Part shown: positions 52,478-61,900 of the stretch, in pieces | Layout: every line of letters starts with the position of its first letter | Numbering within the stretch: the first letter of the stretch is position 1 | Assembly: GCA_902826835.1 (NCBI GenBank) | Contig: CADEGH010000009.1 | Coordinates: 62,001-126,000 of the forward strand | Length of the DNA: 64,000 bases | DNA from: an uncultured bacterium | GTDB lineage: Bacteria; Planctomycetota; GCA-002687715 | Direction: 5' to 3' | Program-made: the position numbers and the translations under genes | The notes under the pieces: model-generated | What the model was told of the DNA's origin: nothing | Database searches by the model: none | Seen by the model: only the letters and a program-made list of their open reading frames with translations

Positions 52478-53844
52478 GCAAACCTCTGATTACCACCAAG
52501 CATTGTCTCCGCGGAATCCTTGCCTGCGCGCTCTGGATCCTATCCTCGGCGGATCGAATCTCAGCTCAAGTCCCGGATTGGCCTGCGTGGGCCAATGCGC
52601 CGTTTCCTCATTTCTCCAATGCCGAAATCGCCAGCCGGACCAGCGCGGAGTGGCAGAGAGTTCCGGAACGCCTCCGGCCTTACGTGGCCTGGAAGTGCGA
52701 TACGGACCTCGGCAATTACGCATTTGCATCGCAGTCGACGAGCGGAACCCTGGCAGTATGGCGTTACTCATCCGCCCACGGAAGCCTCCCTCATCGGGGT
52801 GTTCCCACCGAGTTCGGAGAGGTCCTCTGGATGTCCACATCGGCACCGCATGCCACGTGGGGTAACCGACAAGCGGTCTTGTGGACGGGGAAACGGGCAG
52901 ACGGGTGTTATGGACTGCAGGGACTGGCCCTCAACGCTCAAGGAACACTCGAAATCGGCTCGATTTGGACGTTCCCACACGTCAGTGCGCAGGGAGAGAT
53001 TTGGTTGGCGGCGGGAGTGGTCAACGATGCCCTGTATGTCGTCGAGGCCACGCAGAAGCAACTGATCAGATATATCTTGGGTGCAAGTGGTTGGGTGATC
53101 GACTCCGGCTTCCGCGTGGACCTGATCGAGGACCGAAAACTCACCCCGATTTACCAAATCCTCCCACACCCCGATCACCTTGCTCGACTCATGATGGATC
53201 CCTACGGAGGCAATGGGCCGCGAGGAGAAACCCTCGTGCTGAACGATCAGGCTGATGTCGCGGAGGGTAGTTCCCCCTACGTCATAGAACTCGTTCCGAG
53301 CGCTTACTCGCCTCTTTCGATCGTACGGCCCGTCAGCTCGATTGCGGCCGGAGCGACTCGACTATGCCTCACGGGCCCCTACGACCACTTGGTAGTGGTG
53401 GAGCTATGGGTGCCTTCGAGCGCGAGCTGGAAGAAATGGAGTCAGCCCCTTCGATTGGCGAAGGCCCCTTCGAGCACGATGGTGCAGCTGTTGGGCCCTC
53501 TCGCATCCGGGGACCGGATTCGGTTTCGGGACGACACGGCGAACCGCACCTCGGAAGAAGCGCCAGTGCTCGCTCAGCAGCCAATGATTCACTACGTTCA
53601 CGATCCCCTGCCGAAGCCCATCCCGGCGGGCCAGGTGGTTCGTATTGAAGGCGAAAACCTCGACCAGGTCGTCACCGCAGAGGTCTCCCAGGTCCCCGTC
53701 AGTGGCGCGACGCCGCTCACCATTGGAGCTCGGGGCCCGACCTGGATGGAAGTCACACTCCCGGCTCAATCCATGAAAGGCCACCTTGTTCTCCGGGCAG
53801 GTTCCCTGAGCGCTCGCCACCGAATCTCCATCCTGGGGAACTGA
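52471..53844 (+). CDS. Secreted protein with C-terminal IPT/TIG-like domain
   Basis: The protein has 457 residues with an N-terminal signal peptide (about residues 1-33, ending ISAQ). Residues ~60-330 look beta-rich with propeller-like spacing (GNYAFASQSTSGTLAVWRY; WTGKRADGCYGLQGL; DALYVVEATQKQL). The C-terminal ~80 residues (PIPAGQVVRIEGENLDQVV ... WMEVTLPAQSMKGHLVLRAG) fit an IPT/TIG immunoglobulin-like domain. It is cotranscribed with the exported protein before it. Function unknown. Confidence 0.7.
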   Translation: MLSKPLITTKHCLRGILACALWILSSADRISAQVPDWPAWANAPFPHFSNAEIASRTSAEWQRVPERLRPYVAWKCDTDLGNYAFASQSTSGTLAVWRYSSAHGSLPHRGVPTEFGEVLWMSTSAPHATWGNRQAVLWTGKRADGCYGLQGLALNAQGTLEIGSIWTFPHVSAQGEIWLAAGVVNDALYVVEATQKQLIRYILGASGWVIDSGFRVDLIEDRKLTPIYQILPHPDHLARLMMDPYGGNGPRGETLVLNDQADVAEGSSPYVIELVPSAYSPLSIVRPVSSIAAGATRLCLTGPYDHLVVVELWVPSSASWKKWSQPLRLAKAPSSTMVQLLGPLASGDRIRFRDDTANRTSEEAPVLAQQPMIHYVHDPLPKPIPAGQVVRIEGENLDQVVTAEVSQVPVSGATPLTIGARGPTWMEVTLPAQSMKGHLVLRAGSLSARHRISILGN

Positions 53845-53909
53845 ACCGACCCTGGCGGATCCCAGTGGCCGGGGTGTATGATTGAGTACCCCGCCGTCAG
53901 GAGTGAGTC

Positions 53910-54596
53910 ATGGGCCCGGTAGCGCGTGGTCACAACGAGAGCCTGTTCGAAGATTCTCCGAGTCATCACTCTGGCGCCATAGAACAGAACGGATCGGTCG
54001 TGAGTGTGGGAGCTTGGATCGAGAGCCTGCACCGTGAGCCAATTCCGGCTTTGTCTTTGCTTCGACTGGAGGTGGTCCGTCTGCGTGCCCGCCGAGCGAT
54101 TGCCTTGAGCACCGACGAAATCGTGTCGGAGATCGCCTGGAGAACTCTGGGGCCGCGATCCTCTCCCCCGCCAGGGGCCACGCCGCTCGGAGCCTGGGTG
54201 GGCGGAATTCTCAACAATCTGAGGCACGAGGCTCAGCGAGGGGGTCCGAAGGCGAGGTCCATCAACTTCGATTCGGTGATGGACATGGGTGGGGACGTGC
54301 GATCGGTCGACGAAATCGCCGAGCGGGCCGCGAGCGATCTCCCCGATCCCTATCGCGTGATTTGTCGTTCCGTATTCCTGCGTCCGGAACGAACATCGAT
54401 CGTGCAGGCCGCGATCATGCAGGTCGGGCGCGTCGGGAGGGCGGAAGCGCAGCGGCTGATGCGAGAAGCCAAAGACATGCTGAAGGCGGTGCTGACCGGA
54501 GCCGACGCGAAGACCCAATGGCCGCGGCGGTATCGCGCCTGCTACCAGGATCGTTGGGCGCGCCTCGAGATCGAAATCCGCGGCCTCGATCGCTGA
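53910..54596 (+). CDS. Divergent sigma-70-like (ECF-related) protein
   Basis: The protein has 228 residues with AGGAG before the ATG. The central part (STDEIVSEIAWRTLG; TPLGAWVGGILNNLRHEAQRG) has the spacing of sigma region 2, and the C-terminal part (DLPDPYRVICRSVFLRPERT; QRLMREAKDMLKAVL) resembles region 4 but with weak HTH character. It may be a distant ECF sigma factor or a sigma-like regulator. It lies 65 bases after the secreted-protein pair and 47 bases before the DUF1549 gene and could control either. Confidence 0.5.
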   Translation: MGPVARGHNESLFEDSPSHHSGAIEQNGSVVSVGAWIESLHREPIPALSLLRLEVVRLRARRAIALSTDEIVSEIAWRTLGPRSSPPPGATPLGAWVGGILNNLRHEAQRGGPKARSINFDSVMDMGGDVRSVDEIAERAASDLPDPYRVICRSVFLRPERTSIVQAAIMQVGRVGRAEAQRLMREAKDMLKAVLTGADAKTQWPRRYRACYQDRWARLEIEIRGLDR

Positions 54597-54643
54597 ATCC
54601 AGGCTGGTCAGATCAGGGGGGGGAGGACTACACTGCACCCTGC

Positions 54644-57454
54644 ATGACGCCACTTCGCTGCGCTTGGATGCTTGTCCTGGTCACCGGCCTGGTGGTGGGG
54701 CAGGGCGAGGGAGATCACTTCGAGCGCCACATCCGGCCGCTCTTGATCGATCAGTGCCTGAACTGCCACGGGGGAGAGGGCAAGAAGATCAAGGGAGGGC
54801 TCGATCTGTCCTCCAAAGCCGGATGGATGAAGGGCGGAGACTCAGGCCCCGCCATCGTTCCGCATCAGCCCAACCAGAGTCTGCTCCTGCAGGCGGTGCG
54901 CCACTCTCATCCCGAACTGAAAATGCCTCCGAAGGGCAAGCTCGACTCCGCCGAAATTCAGGCGATCGAGGACTGGATTCGGCAAGGGGCGTTTGACCCC
55001 CGCGTGGGCGAAGCGATCGGGGAAAGGGAACCCCAGCCAGCGGCCGGTGCGGACCACTGGGCCTTCCAGCCCATGGCCCACCCCGCCCCGCCCAATGTCG
55101 GCCGTCGCGATTGGTGCCGATCCGAACTCGACCAGTTCATTCTCGCGGAACTCGAAGCCAGGAATCTCGGGCCAGCGGGGGAGGCCGATCGGCGAACTTG
55201 GCTGCGGCGGGTGACCTTCGACCTGATCGGCCTGCCCCCCTCCGAGGCAGAGTGCGCGCAGTTCCTGGCTGACGAATTGCCCGGCGCGAAGGAGCGCGTC
55301 GTCGATCGCCTCCTCTCGAGCCCCCACTACGGCGAGCGTTGGGGCAGGCACTGGCTCGACCTCGCGCGCTACGCCGACAGCAATGGACTGGACGAAAACC
55401 ACGCGATGGGCGAGGCGTGGCGGTACCGGGATTGGGTCGTCGCGGCCTTCAACACGGACCTCCCCTACGACGCGTTCTTGAGAGCGCAGATTGCCGGCGA
55501 TCTTCTGCCGCCGGAGCAGGAACCGCGGAGCGCGATCGACCGGCTCACTGCCACTGGCTTCTACGTCCTCGGGCCGAAGATGCTGGCCGAACAGGACAAG
55601 CCCAAACTCCAAATCGACACCGTGGACGAGCAGATCGACGTCCTGAGCCGCACCTTCCTCGGGCTGACGATCAGTTGCGCCCGCTGCCACGACCACAAGT
55701 TCGACCCCATCTCCCAGGCCGACTACACCCGCATGGCGGGAATCCTCCGCAGCACGGCCAGCTTCGATGAACTCGGCTTCGTTTCGAGGTGGAAGGAGCG
55801 CGAGCTCGCGACGCCCGAAGAAATTGCCAGTCGGGCTGCCTACGCCGCAGAGCTCGCGGCCGCCGAGGAGAAATTGGCGGCGGCGCGCAAAGACAGTGTT
55901 TCGAAGGTCGTGCCTGAACTGAACGCGCGGGCGTCCGCCATGACGCTCGCGGCGACCGCCGCCGGACGCGACGCCTTCATTCTCGAAGCCGAAGATTGGA
56001 GCCGGGGAACCCTCATCCGGGACTCGACCCACTACGGCTCCACGCAGACGACCCTGGCCCGCACTGGCAATCCGGGGGAGCAGTCGGTGGAGTTCGACAT
56101 CACTACCGCCACGAGCGGAGCGTACGAGCTTTGGATTCGCTACGCCGCGCAAGAGTCCCGGCCGGTGCGCATCAGCGTCAATGGCAAGAAGGTTACGGAA
56201 AACGCCTTGGCTGCGACGACCGGTGGCTGGAAGGTCGACGATCTCCAGTGGGACTTCGCCATCGAGTTTGCTCTCAACCCGGGTCGCAATGTGCTTCGCA
56301 TCGACGGACCTCCCCACTTTCCTCACTTGGATCAGCTCATTGTGGCCAGGGCCGGCGCATTCCTCGGTGCTTCCGCCCTCGCCGACCTGAGAACGACGCG
56401 TGGTGCGCTCGACGAGATTGTCGCTCGAAAACCCCCGGAATTGCCACGCGCTCTCGGCGTGTCGGAGGGAGAAATCCAGGATCTGAAACTGCACGTTCGA
56501 GGCAGTCACCTGAATTTGTCGGGAGATCCGATCCCGCGGGGATCCCCCGAGGTGTTGGCGAAGCACGTGCCCATGCCCCCGATATCAGAAGGCAAGAGCG
56601 GGAGGCTCGAGCTCGCCGAGTGGCTGACCAATCCGGAACATCCGTTGACCGCGCGCGTCATGGTCAATCGCATTTGGCAGGGCCACTTCGGACGGGGATT
56701 GGTCGCGTCGAGCTCCAACTTCGGGTTGCGAGGGGAGCTGCCGACCCACCCTGCGCTCCTGGATTGGCTGGCGCGGCGATTCATCGAAGGAGGTTATTCG
56801 ATCAAGAGTCTCCATCGGGAAATCGTGTTGTCCGCCACCTACGGACAGTCGTCGATCGCCGGGGCGGAAATCGAGAGCCGCGATCCCACCAATCGCTATT
56901 ACTCGAGGATGCCGCGACGGCGCCTCGAGGCGGAGGCGATTCGGGATGCCATTCTCGCCGTGAGTGGTCTCTTGGAACGGAACACGGGAGGCAGCCTGCT
57001 TTCCACTAAGAATCGGGACTACGTAACCAACGATCAATCGGGCAATCAGGGCCGCTACGAATCCCATCGCCGGGCGATCTACTTGCCGATCATCCGCAAT
57101 GCCATGTACGACTTCTTTGCGGCCTTCGACTTTGCCGACCCGAGCACGCACCTCGAAGCGCGGCCTTCCACGACGGTGGCTCACCAGGCCCTGTTCTTCA
57201 TGAACTCGGCGCTGGTGAGGCAGGCGGCGCAGGCCGTCGCCACGAAGCTCGGGGCGGGCTCTCAGACCGAGCGAATCGACCGGGCCTATGCCCTCATACT
57301 CGGGCGGTCTCCGTCCGAGCGGGAACGGATGCAGGTCATGCAGTTCCTGGAGCCCGAGGTGCCGACGGCGAACGCCGCGCCGATCGCCGAGTCGGCCTGG
57401 GTGGATCTGTGCCACACTCTTCTCGCCACGAACGAGTTCATCTATGTCGATTGA
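54644..57454 (+). CDS. DUF1549/DUF1553 cytochrome-like secreted protein with inserted beta domain
   Basis: The protein has 936 residues from the ATG at 54644, which begins a signal peptide (MTPLRCAWMLVLVTGLVVGQ). A PSCyt1 haem-binding motif follows: CLNCH (Cys38, Cys41, His42). The DUF1549 domain is at ~150-360 (PPNVGRRDWCRSELDQFILAE; GRHWLDLARYADSNGLDENH) and has another CARCHDHKFDPI motif. A coiled segment (~395-430) leads to an inserted carbohydrate-binding-like beta domain (~445-575, FILEAEDWSRG ... YELWIRYAAQESRPVRISVN). DUF1553 is at ~650-905. Such proteins are abundant in Planctomycetota and linked to polysaccharide use. It overlaps the DUF1501 gene by 11 bases. Confidence 0.92.
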   Translation: MTPLRCAWMLVLVTGLVVGQGEGDHFERHIRPLLIDQCLNCHGGEGKKIKGGLDLSSKAGWMKGGDSGPAIVPHQPNQSLLLQAVRHSHPELKMPPKGKLDSAEIQAIEDWIRQGAFDPRVGEAIGEREPQPAAGADHWAFQPMAHPAPPNVGRRDWCRSELDQFILAELEARNLGPAGEADRRTWLRRVTFDLIGLPPSEAECAQFLADELPGAKERVVDRLLSSPHYGERWGRHWLDLARYADSNGLDENHAMGEAWRYRDWVVAAFNTDLPYDAFLRAQIAGDLLPPEQEPRSAIDRLTATGFYVLGPKMLAEQDKPKLQIDTVDEQIDVLSRTFLGLTISCARCHDHKFDPISQADYTRMAGILRSTASFDELGFVSRWKERELATPEEIASRAAYAAELAAAEEKLAAARKDSVSKVVPELNARASAMTLAATAAGRDAFILEAEDWSRGTLIRDSTHYGSTQTTLARTGNPGEQSVEFDITTATSGAYELWIRYAAQESRPVRISVNGKKVTENALAATTGGWKVDDLQWDFAIEFALNPGRNVLRIDGPPHFPHLDQLIVARAGAFLGASALADLRTTRGALDEIVARKPPELPRALGVSEGEIQDLKLHVRGSHLNLSGDPIPRGSPEVLAKHVPMPPISEGKSGRLELAEWLTNPEHPLTARVMVNRIWQGHFGRGLVASSSNFGLRGELPTHPALLDWLARRFIEGGYSIKSLHREIVLSATYGQSSIAGAEIESRDPTNRYYSRMPRRRLEAEAIRDAILAVSGLLERNTGGSLLSTKNRDYVTNDQSGNQGRYESHRRAIYLPIIRNAMYDFFAAFDFADPSTHLEARPSTTVAHQALFFMNSALVRQAAQAVATKLGAGSQTERIDRAYALILGRSPSERERMQVMQFLEPEVPTANAAPIAESAWVDLCHTLLATNEFIYVD

Positions 57455-58847
57455 ATCGAGTCCATCCCGCCGAGAACTCTTGCGCCAGCTTTGCGCCTGC
57501 GCGGGTTTGATTCCCCTGTCCGGGCTCTTCGACCCAAGCGGGTTGATCGATGACCCGACGCGTCCCTTGGCTCCGAGGCCACCCCATCATCCGCCGCGGG
57601 CCAAGCGAGTGATATTCCTGTTCATGCACGGGGGACCGTCCCAGATCGACACCTTCGACTGGAAGCCGGCCCTCGATCGGGACGACGGGAAGCCCCTGCC
57701 GTTTGACAAGCCGCGAATCCAGTTCGCGCAGACCGGAAATCTCCTGCGTTCGCCGTGGAAGTTCGCCCAGCACGGGCAATCCGGGGCGTGGGTGAGCGAG
57801 TTGTTTCCGGAAGTAGCGAAACACGTCGACAAGCTGTGTTTCATCAAATCGATGCACGGGACCAACGAGGCCCACGGAGGAGCTCTGCTCAAACTGCACA
57901 CCGGATCCGACACCTTCGTGCGGCCCTCGCTCGGATCCTGGGTCCTCTACGGGCTCGGCAGCGAGAATCAGAACCTGCCGGGATTCCTCACCATTTGTCC
58001 GACGCTCGGCCACGGCGGAGTCAACAACTGGTCCGCGGCGTTTCTGCCCGGGGTGTATCAGGGAACGCCCCTTGGCAATGCCAGCGTCAAGGCCGCGGAG
58101 GTGACCATGAGTTACCTCGCAAATCCCGACCTGTCCCCCGAGCGACAAGTGCGCGGCCTGAAGCTCCTCGGAGAACTCAATGCGGAGCACCAGGTTCCGA
58201 GGGCTACCGACGACGCGCTGGAGGCGAGGCTTCGGTCTTTCGATCTTGCCTTCCGACTCCAAGCGGAAGCCCCCAAAGTCCTCGATCTTTCGGTAGAGAC
58301 TGCGGCGACCAAGGCGCTCTACGGCATCGACGATGGCGCGACCGACAATTTCGGACGGCAGTGTCTGCTGGCCCGCCGATTCGCCGAAGCCGGCGTCCGC
58401 TTCATCCAAGTGTCGCACAGCTACAAGTGGGACCAGCATGAGAACCTGAAGGGCGGGCACTCCCAGAACGCGAAGGAAGTGGATCGTCCGATTGCGGGGT
58501 TGCTGCAGGACCTCGACGCTAGGGGCCTGCTCGCCGACACGCTCGTGGTCTGGGCGGGCGAATTCGGCCGCACGCCGACCGCGCAGGGCAAAGACGGTCG
58601 CGACCACAATCCCCACGGCTTTACGATCTGGATGGCCGGTGGTGGCACGAAGCCGGGCTTCAGCTACGGCGCGACCGACGACTACGGTTTCTACGCCACC
58701 GTCGACAAGGTCCATGTCCACGATTGGCACGCGAGCATCCTGCATTTGCTCGGGCTCAATCACGAACGACTGACCTACCGCTATGCCGGGCGCGACTTCC
58801 GTCTCACCGATGTCCACGGTCGGGTCGTGCGCGAAATCATGGCGTGA
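57444..58847 (+). CDS. DUF1501 protein with Tat-type signal
   Basis: The protein has 467 residues. The N-terminus SPSRRELLRQLCACAGLIPL is a twin-arginine signal (RR at residues 9-10). The DUF1501 core is clear: AKRVIFLFMHGGPSQIDTFDWK, then LWSR-like GAWVSELFPEVAKHVDKLCF, IKSMHGTNEAHGGA, VVWAGEFGRTPTAQGKDGRD and the C-terminal HDWHASILHLLGL. The fold is of the alkaline phosphatase/sulfatase type. It nearly always accompanies DUF1549 proteins in Planctomycetota and is thought to act with them at the cell surface. It overlaps the upstream gene. Confidence 0.93.
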   Translation: MSIESSPSRRELLRQLCACAGLIPLSGLFDPSGLIDDPTRPLAPRPPHHPPRAKRVIFLFMHGGPSQIDTFDWKPALDRDDGKPLPFDKPRIQFAQTGNLLRSPWKFAQHGQSGAWVSELFPEVAKHVDKLCFIKSMHGTNEAHGGALLKLHTGSDTFVRPSLGSWVLYGLGSENQNLPGFLTICPTLGHGGVNNWSAAFLPGVYQGTPLGNASVKAAEVTMSYLANPDLSPERQVRGLKLLGELNAEHQVPRATDDALEARLRSFDLAFRLQAEAPKVLDLSVETAATKALYGIDDGATDNFGRQCLLARRFAEAGVRFIQVSHSYKWDQHENLKGGHSQNAKEVDRPIAGLLQDLDARGLLADTLVVWAGEFGRTPTAQGKDGRDHNPHGFTIWMAGGGTKPGFSYGATDDYGFYATVDKVHVHDWHASILHLLGLNHERLTYRYAGRDFRLTDVHGRVVREIMA

Positions 58848-58855
58848 GGAAACAG

Positions 58856-58893
58856 AATCGGCCAGGGACATGGTGAGGTTCCCCGGCCGATTT
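58856..58893. terminator. Bidirectional terminator hairpin between convergent genes
   Basis: An 8-bp stem (AATCGGCC at 58856-58863 with its complement at 58885-58892) continues after one mismatch into a 4-bp stem (GGGA/TCCC). It starts nine bases after the DUF1501 stop and ends 20 bases before the stop of the convergent metalloprotease gene. Short AT ends replace long T-runs. Confidence 0.6.
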
Positions 58894-58912
58894 CAGGCGC
58901 ACCCGGTTCTGA

Positions 58913-61900
58913 TCAGGTGTCGAACTCGAGGATGTAGGAGATCGCGGTGTAGGCGAGGCTCGTCGGATCTTGGAGGAAGAAGATGGCGTCGAGATCGACT
59001 CCGAGGGGAATCGAGCCCGGATCAACGTCGAGTCTCGCGTGACCACGGGAGTCGAGAGTCCCGAAGAATGGCGGAGTCGTGCTTAGGGTCTGGTAGATCG
59101 AAAGGGCTTCGGATCCCAGCCCGAGCAAGGGGCCGGTGCCGCTCAAGTGCCCGTAGGAAAATGTGAAGGTCCAAAGTGCGCCGGCGTTGGTGGCTTCGGC
59201 ATTCAGGATCATCGTGAGACCGCCGCCCTGGGCGGTGTCATGGAAGCGCACATCCAGGGGCGAGAGCGGCGATTGGGAGATGAACGTCACCGAGTTGGCG
59301 CTGCCCATCGTGCGCGTACTCATGGATCTCCAGTCGGTGCCGAGATCGTTGTCGATAGCGATGCGACGACCGAAAGCTTGGTCCCCGGCGGTGCCCCGCT
59401 GGCCGGCCCCGATAAAATCGGTGGTGCCGGAAGGAGCGCGGGGATGATTGTGCGCGACGGCATCGTCATGGCCCGTGGAACGCACGATGTCCACCAGGCG
59501 ACCGTAGTGATCGTAGAGGGCGCAGTCGTACTCGCTGGTGGTGAAAGGAAGGCCTGGGTATCCCTCGGTTGTCACATCGATGTAGCGGACACCCGAGGGT
59601 TTCTCCGCCGGGGCGGTGGAGGTGTCACCGAGCACGACGTAGGTCTGGGATCCGATGATTCCGGTGTTCAGCCCGGAATCCCAGTTGGGGCGGATGTGGG
59701 CATGGGCACCGCCCTGGACCGCGCTTGCGAGCAGATACCACCCGTTCAGATTCACCGAGGCTTGGCCGCGGTTGACCATTTCGATGTAGTCGGGGCTATC
59801 GTCAATTTCATTGATCTTGACTGCGTAGGCCGGGATCGTGTCGATGCCGCGCTGGCCGGAGTTGCGATTCTCCAGGCCGAGCGAGCGACCATTATTGGCC
59901 GTCCAGTCCGAACCGGAGTTGCTGTCCAGACCTTCGATGCGCTCCGCGGCCGTGACCGAGACGAAGGTCCCCGTTTGAATGTTGCGTACATAGCCGCGGA
60001 ACTTGCCGCCGAGGCCGGGGTCGTTGTAGAGGCCGTTACTTCCCGCGATTCGAACTTCGTCGATGATCTGGCCGGTTCCGGAGACCAGGGAGACCGTGAT
60101 GTCCCCGGTGGTGCTGGCAAGGCTCGGGAAGTGATTGAGGGTGATCGTTCCCGGAGGGGCTTCGCTGATCGTCCCGCCCGGCTCCTTCACTATGATCCGA
60201 TGCCCGGCCGGGATACTGGTGTCCAAGGCGGTCGACGAGTACGCGATGGTGGCGTCGCTGTAGACGACCCTCCAACCGGTGGTTCCCATGGATCCGGTGC
60301 CGTAATTGGTGAGTTCCACCGACACCGGTGACCCCGCGTACACTTCCGAGATCAAGACGCGGCCCCTCGCCGGAGGAATCCGCACTTCGAACGTGCGGTA
60401 GCGTCCGATGGAGTTGCACGCTCCGTCGTAATCGGGCTGGCCAACCACATAATCCAAGTGTGTGTCCCCGTCGACGTCGCCGATGAGGGCGACGGAGTGT
60501 CCGAACTCGCTGCCGCTTTCGCTCGGACCGAGAAAGATCGCGCGATCTTCGATGTGGAAGACCTCGTCAAGGCTGGGCGAGATGACCTGGACTCGGCCTG
60601 CGCCGATCACTCCGGAACTGTTGGCACCCTCCATCGTGGCACCCACTAAGATCTCGGTGCGCCCGTCGTCGTCGATGTCGCCGGCGGTCCCGACCGACCA
60701 ACCGAAACGCTCACCCGCGGTGGTTCCGCTGAACGTATCGATGGTGCTATAGGGGGCTATGGTCTGGGAGCCGGCGAAGATGCGGACATAACCGACATCC
60801 GTACCGCCGGTGTTTCCGTAGGGAGCTCCGACGACGGTGTGGGCGGTTCCCGATCGGCTGGTGGTGCTGGGAACGATGGCGACACTGTGACCCAAGTTGT
60901 CACCGGTGGCGTCACCGTCGCGCGAAAAGAGCAAGTTCCCGGTCGCGCCGCTGTAGACGTAAACTCGACCCGAGCTCTCCCCGTTGCCGTCGGAAGTCGG
61001 TGCGCCGATCGCATAGTCGGGAATCCCGTCGCCACTGACATCGTGACCGCCATGCACGGATCTTCCGAAGCGGTCACCCGTATTGGCGCCGGTGTGGGTG
61101 CGGATGATGCCTCCGTTCATGGACCAGATTTCCACCCGACCTCGGAGCGAGTTGGCGGCCGGGGCGGCGATGATGAACTCCTGATCGCCGTCGTTGTCGA
61201 TGTCGCCGAGGGCGGAAACCGCCGCCCCGACGTCTTCAGCGGACGCGGAAGGCAGCCACGAGGCCAAAACCGTGCCGGAGGGGAGGGCCAAGACTCGGAA
61301 GCCGCCAGCGGAAGAACCGAATTCCGGAGCTCCGACGAGAAGATCGCGCCGCCCGTCGCCATTGACGTCGGGGAGAGAGGCCATTGCGGTTCCGAACTCA
61401 CTGGCGGCGAACGGGAAGTCGAGGTTGGTGATCGCGCCGGTTCGACCGGACACCAGTTCGACGCGCCCCTGTTCGTTGGTGCCTCCGTCGAACCCGGGGA
61501 CGCCTACCGCAAAATCGGGCACACCGTCGAGGTCGAAGTCACCGGTGCCGACTACGGAGGTCCCGCGCTTCTGATTGCTCGTGCCGCAGGGAGCTGCCAA
61601 GACCGAGAAGTTGACGCTCGTGGTGCTCGCACCTCCGGCCTCAGCGTGATTCGATACCCGAACCACGAAGGTGCCGGGGCTATCGACAAACGACCCGGGC
61701 ACGCGGGCCTCCACGACGGTCTCGCTCTCCCAAGTGGTTTCGAGCGGCGTCCCGTTCCACGTGACGACGGTGCCCGTGACCCCCTCACCGTCCAGGGAGC
61801 CCTCGAAGAAGTTGGTGCCACCGATCCGAATGGTGATCTCACCTCCGTCTTCCTGCACCAGGCTTGGGAGAATTCCGGTGATCGTGGGACGAGCCGGCTG

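Noticed and set aside
54842..56566. 574-codon minus-strand frame, and similar long antisense frames at 57438-58871, 59147-60331 and 60839-62176
   Set aside because: Each lies opposite a gene with clear catalytic motifs and lacks recognisable domains or a ribosome-binding site.
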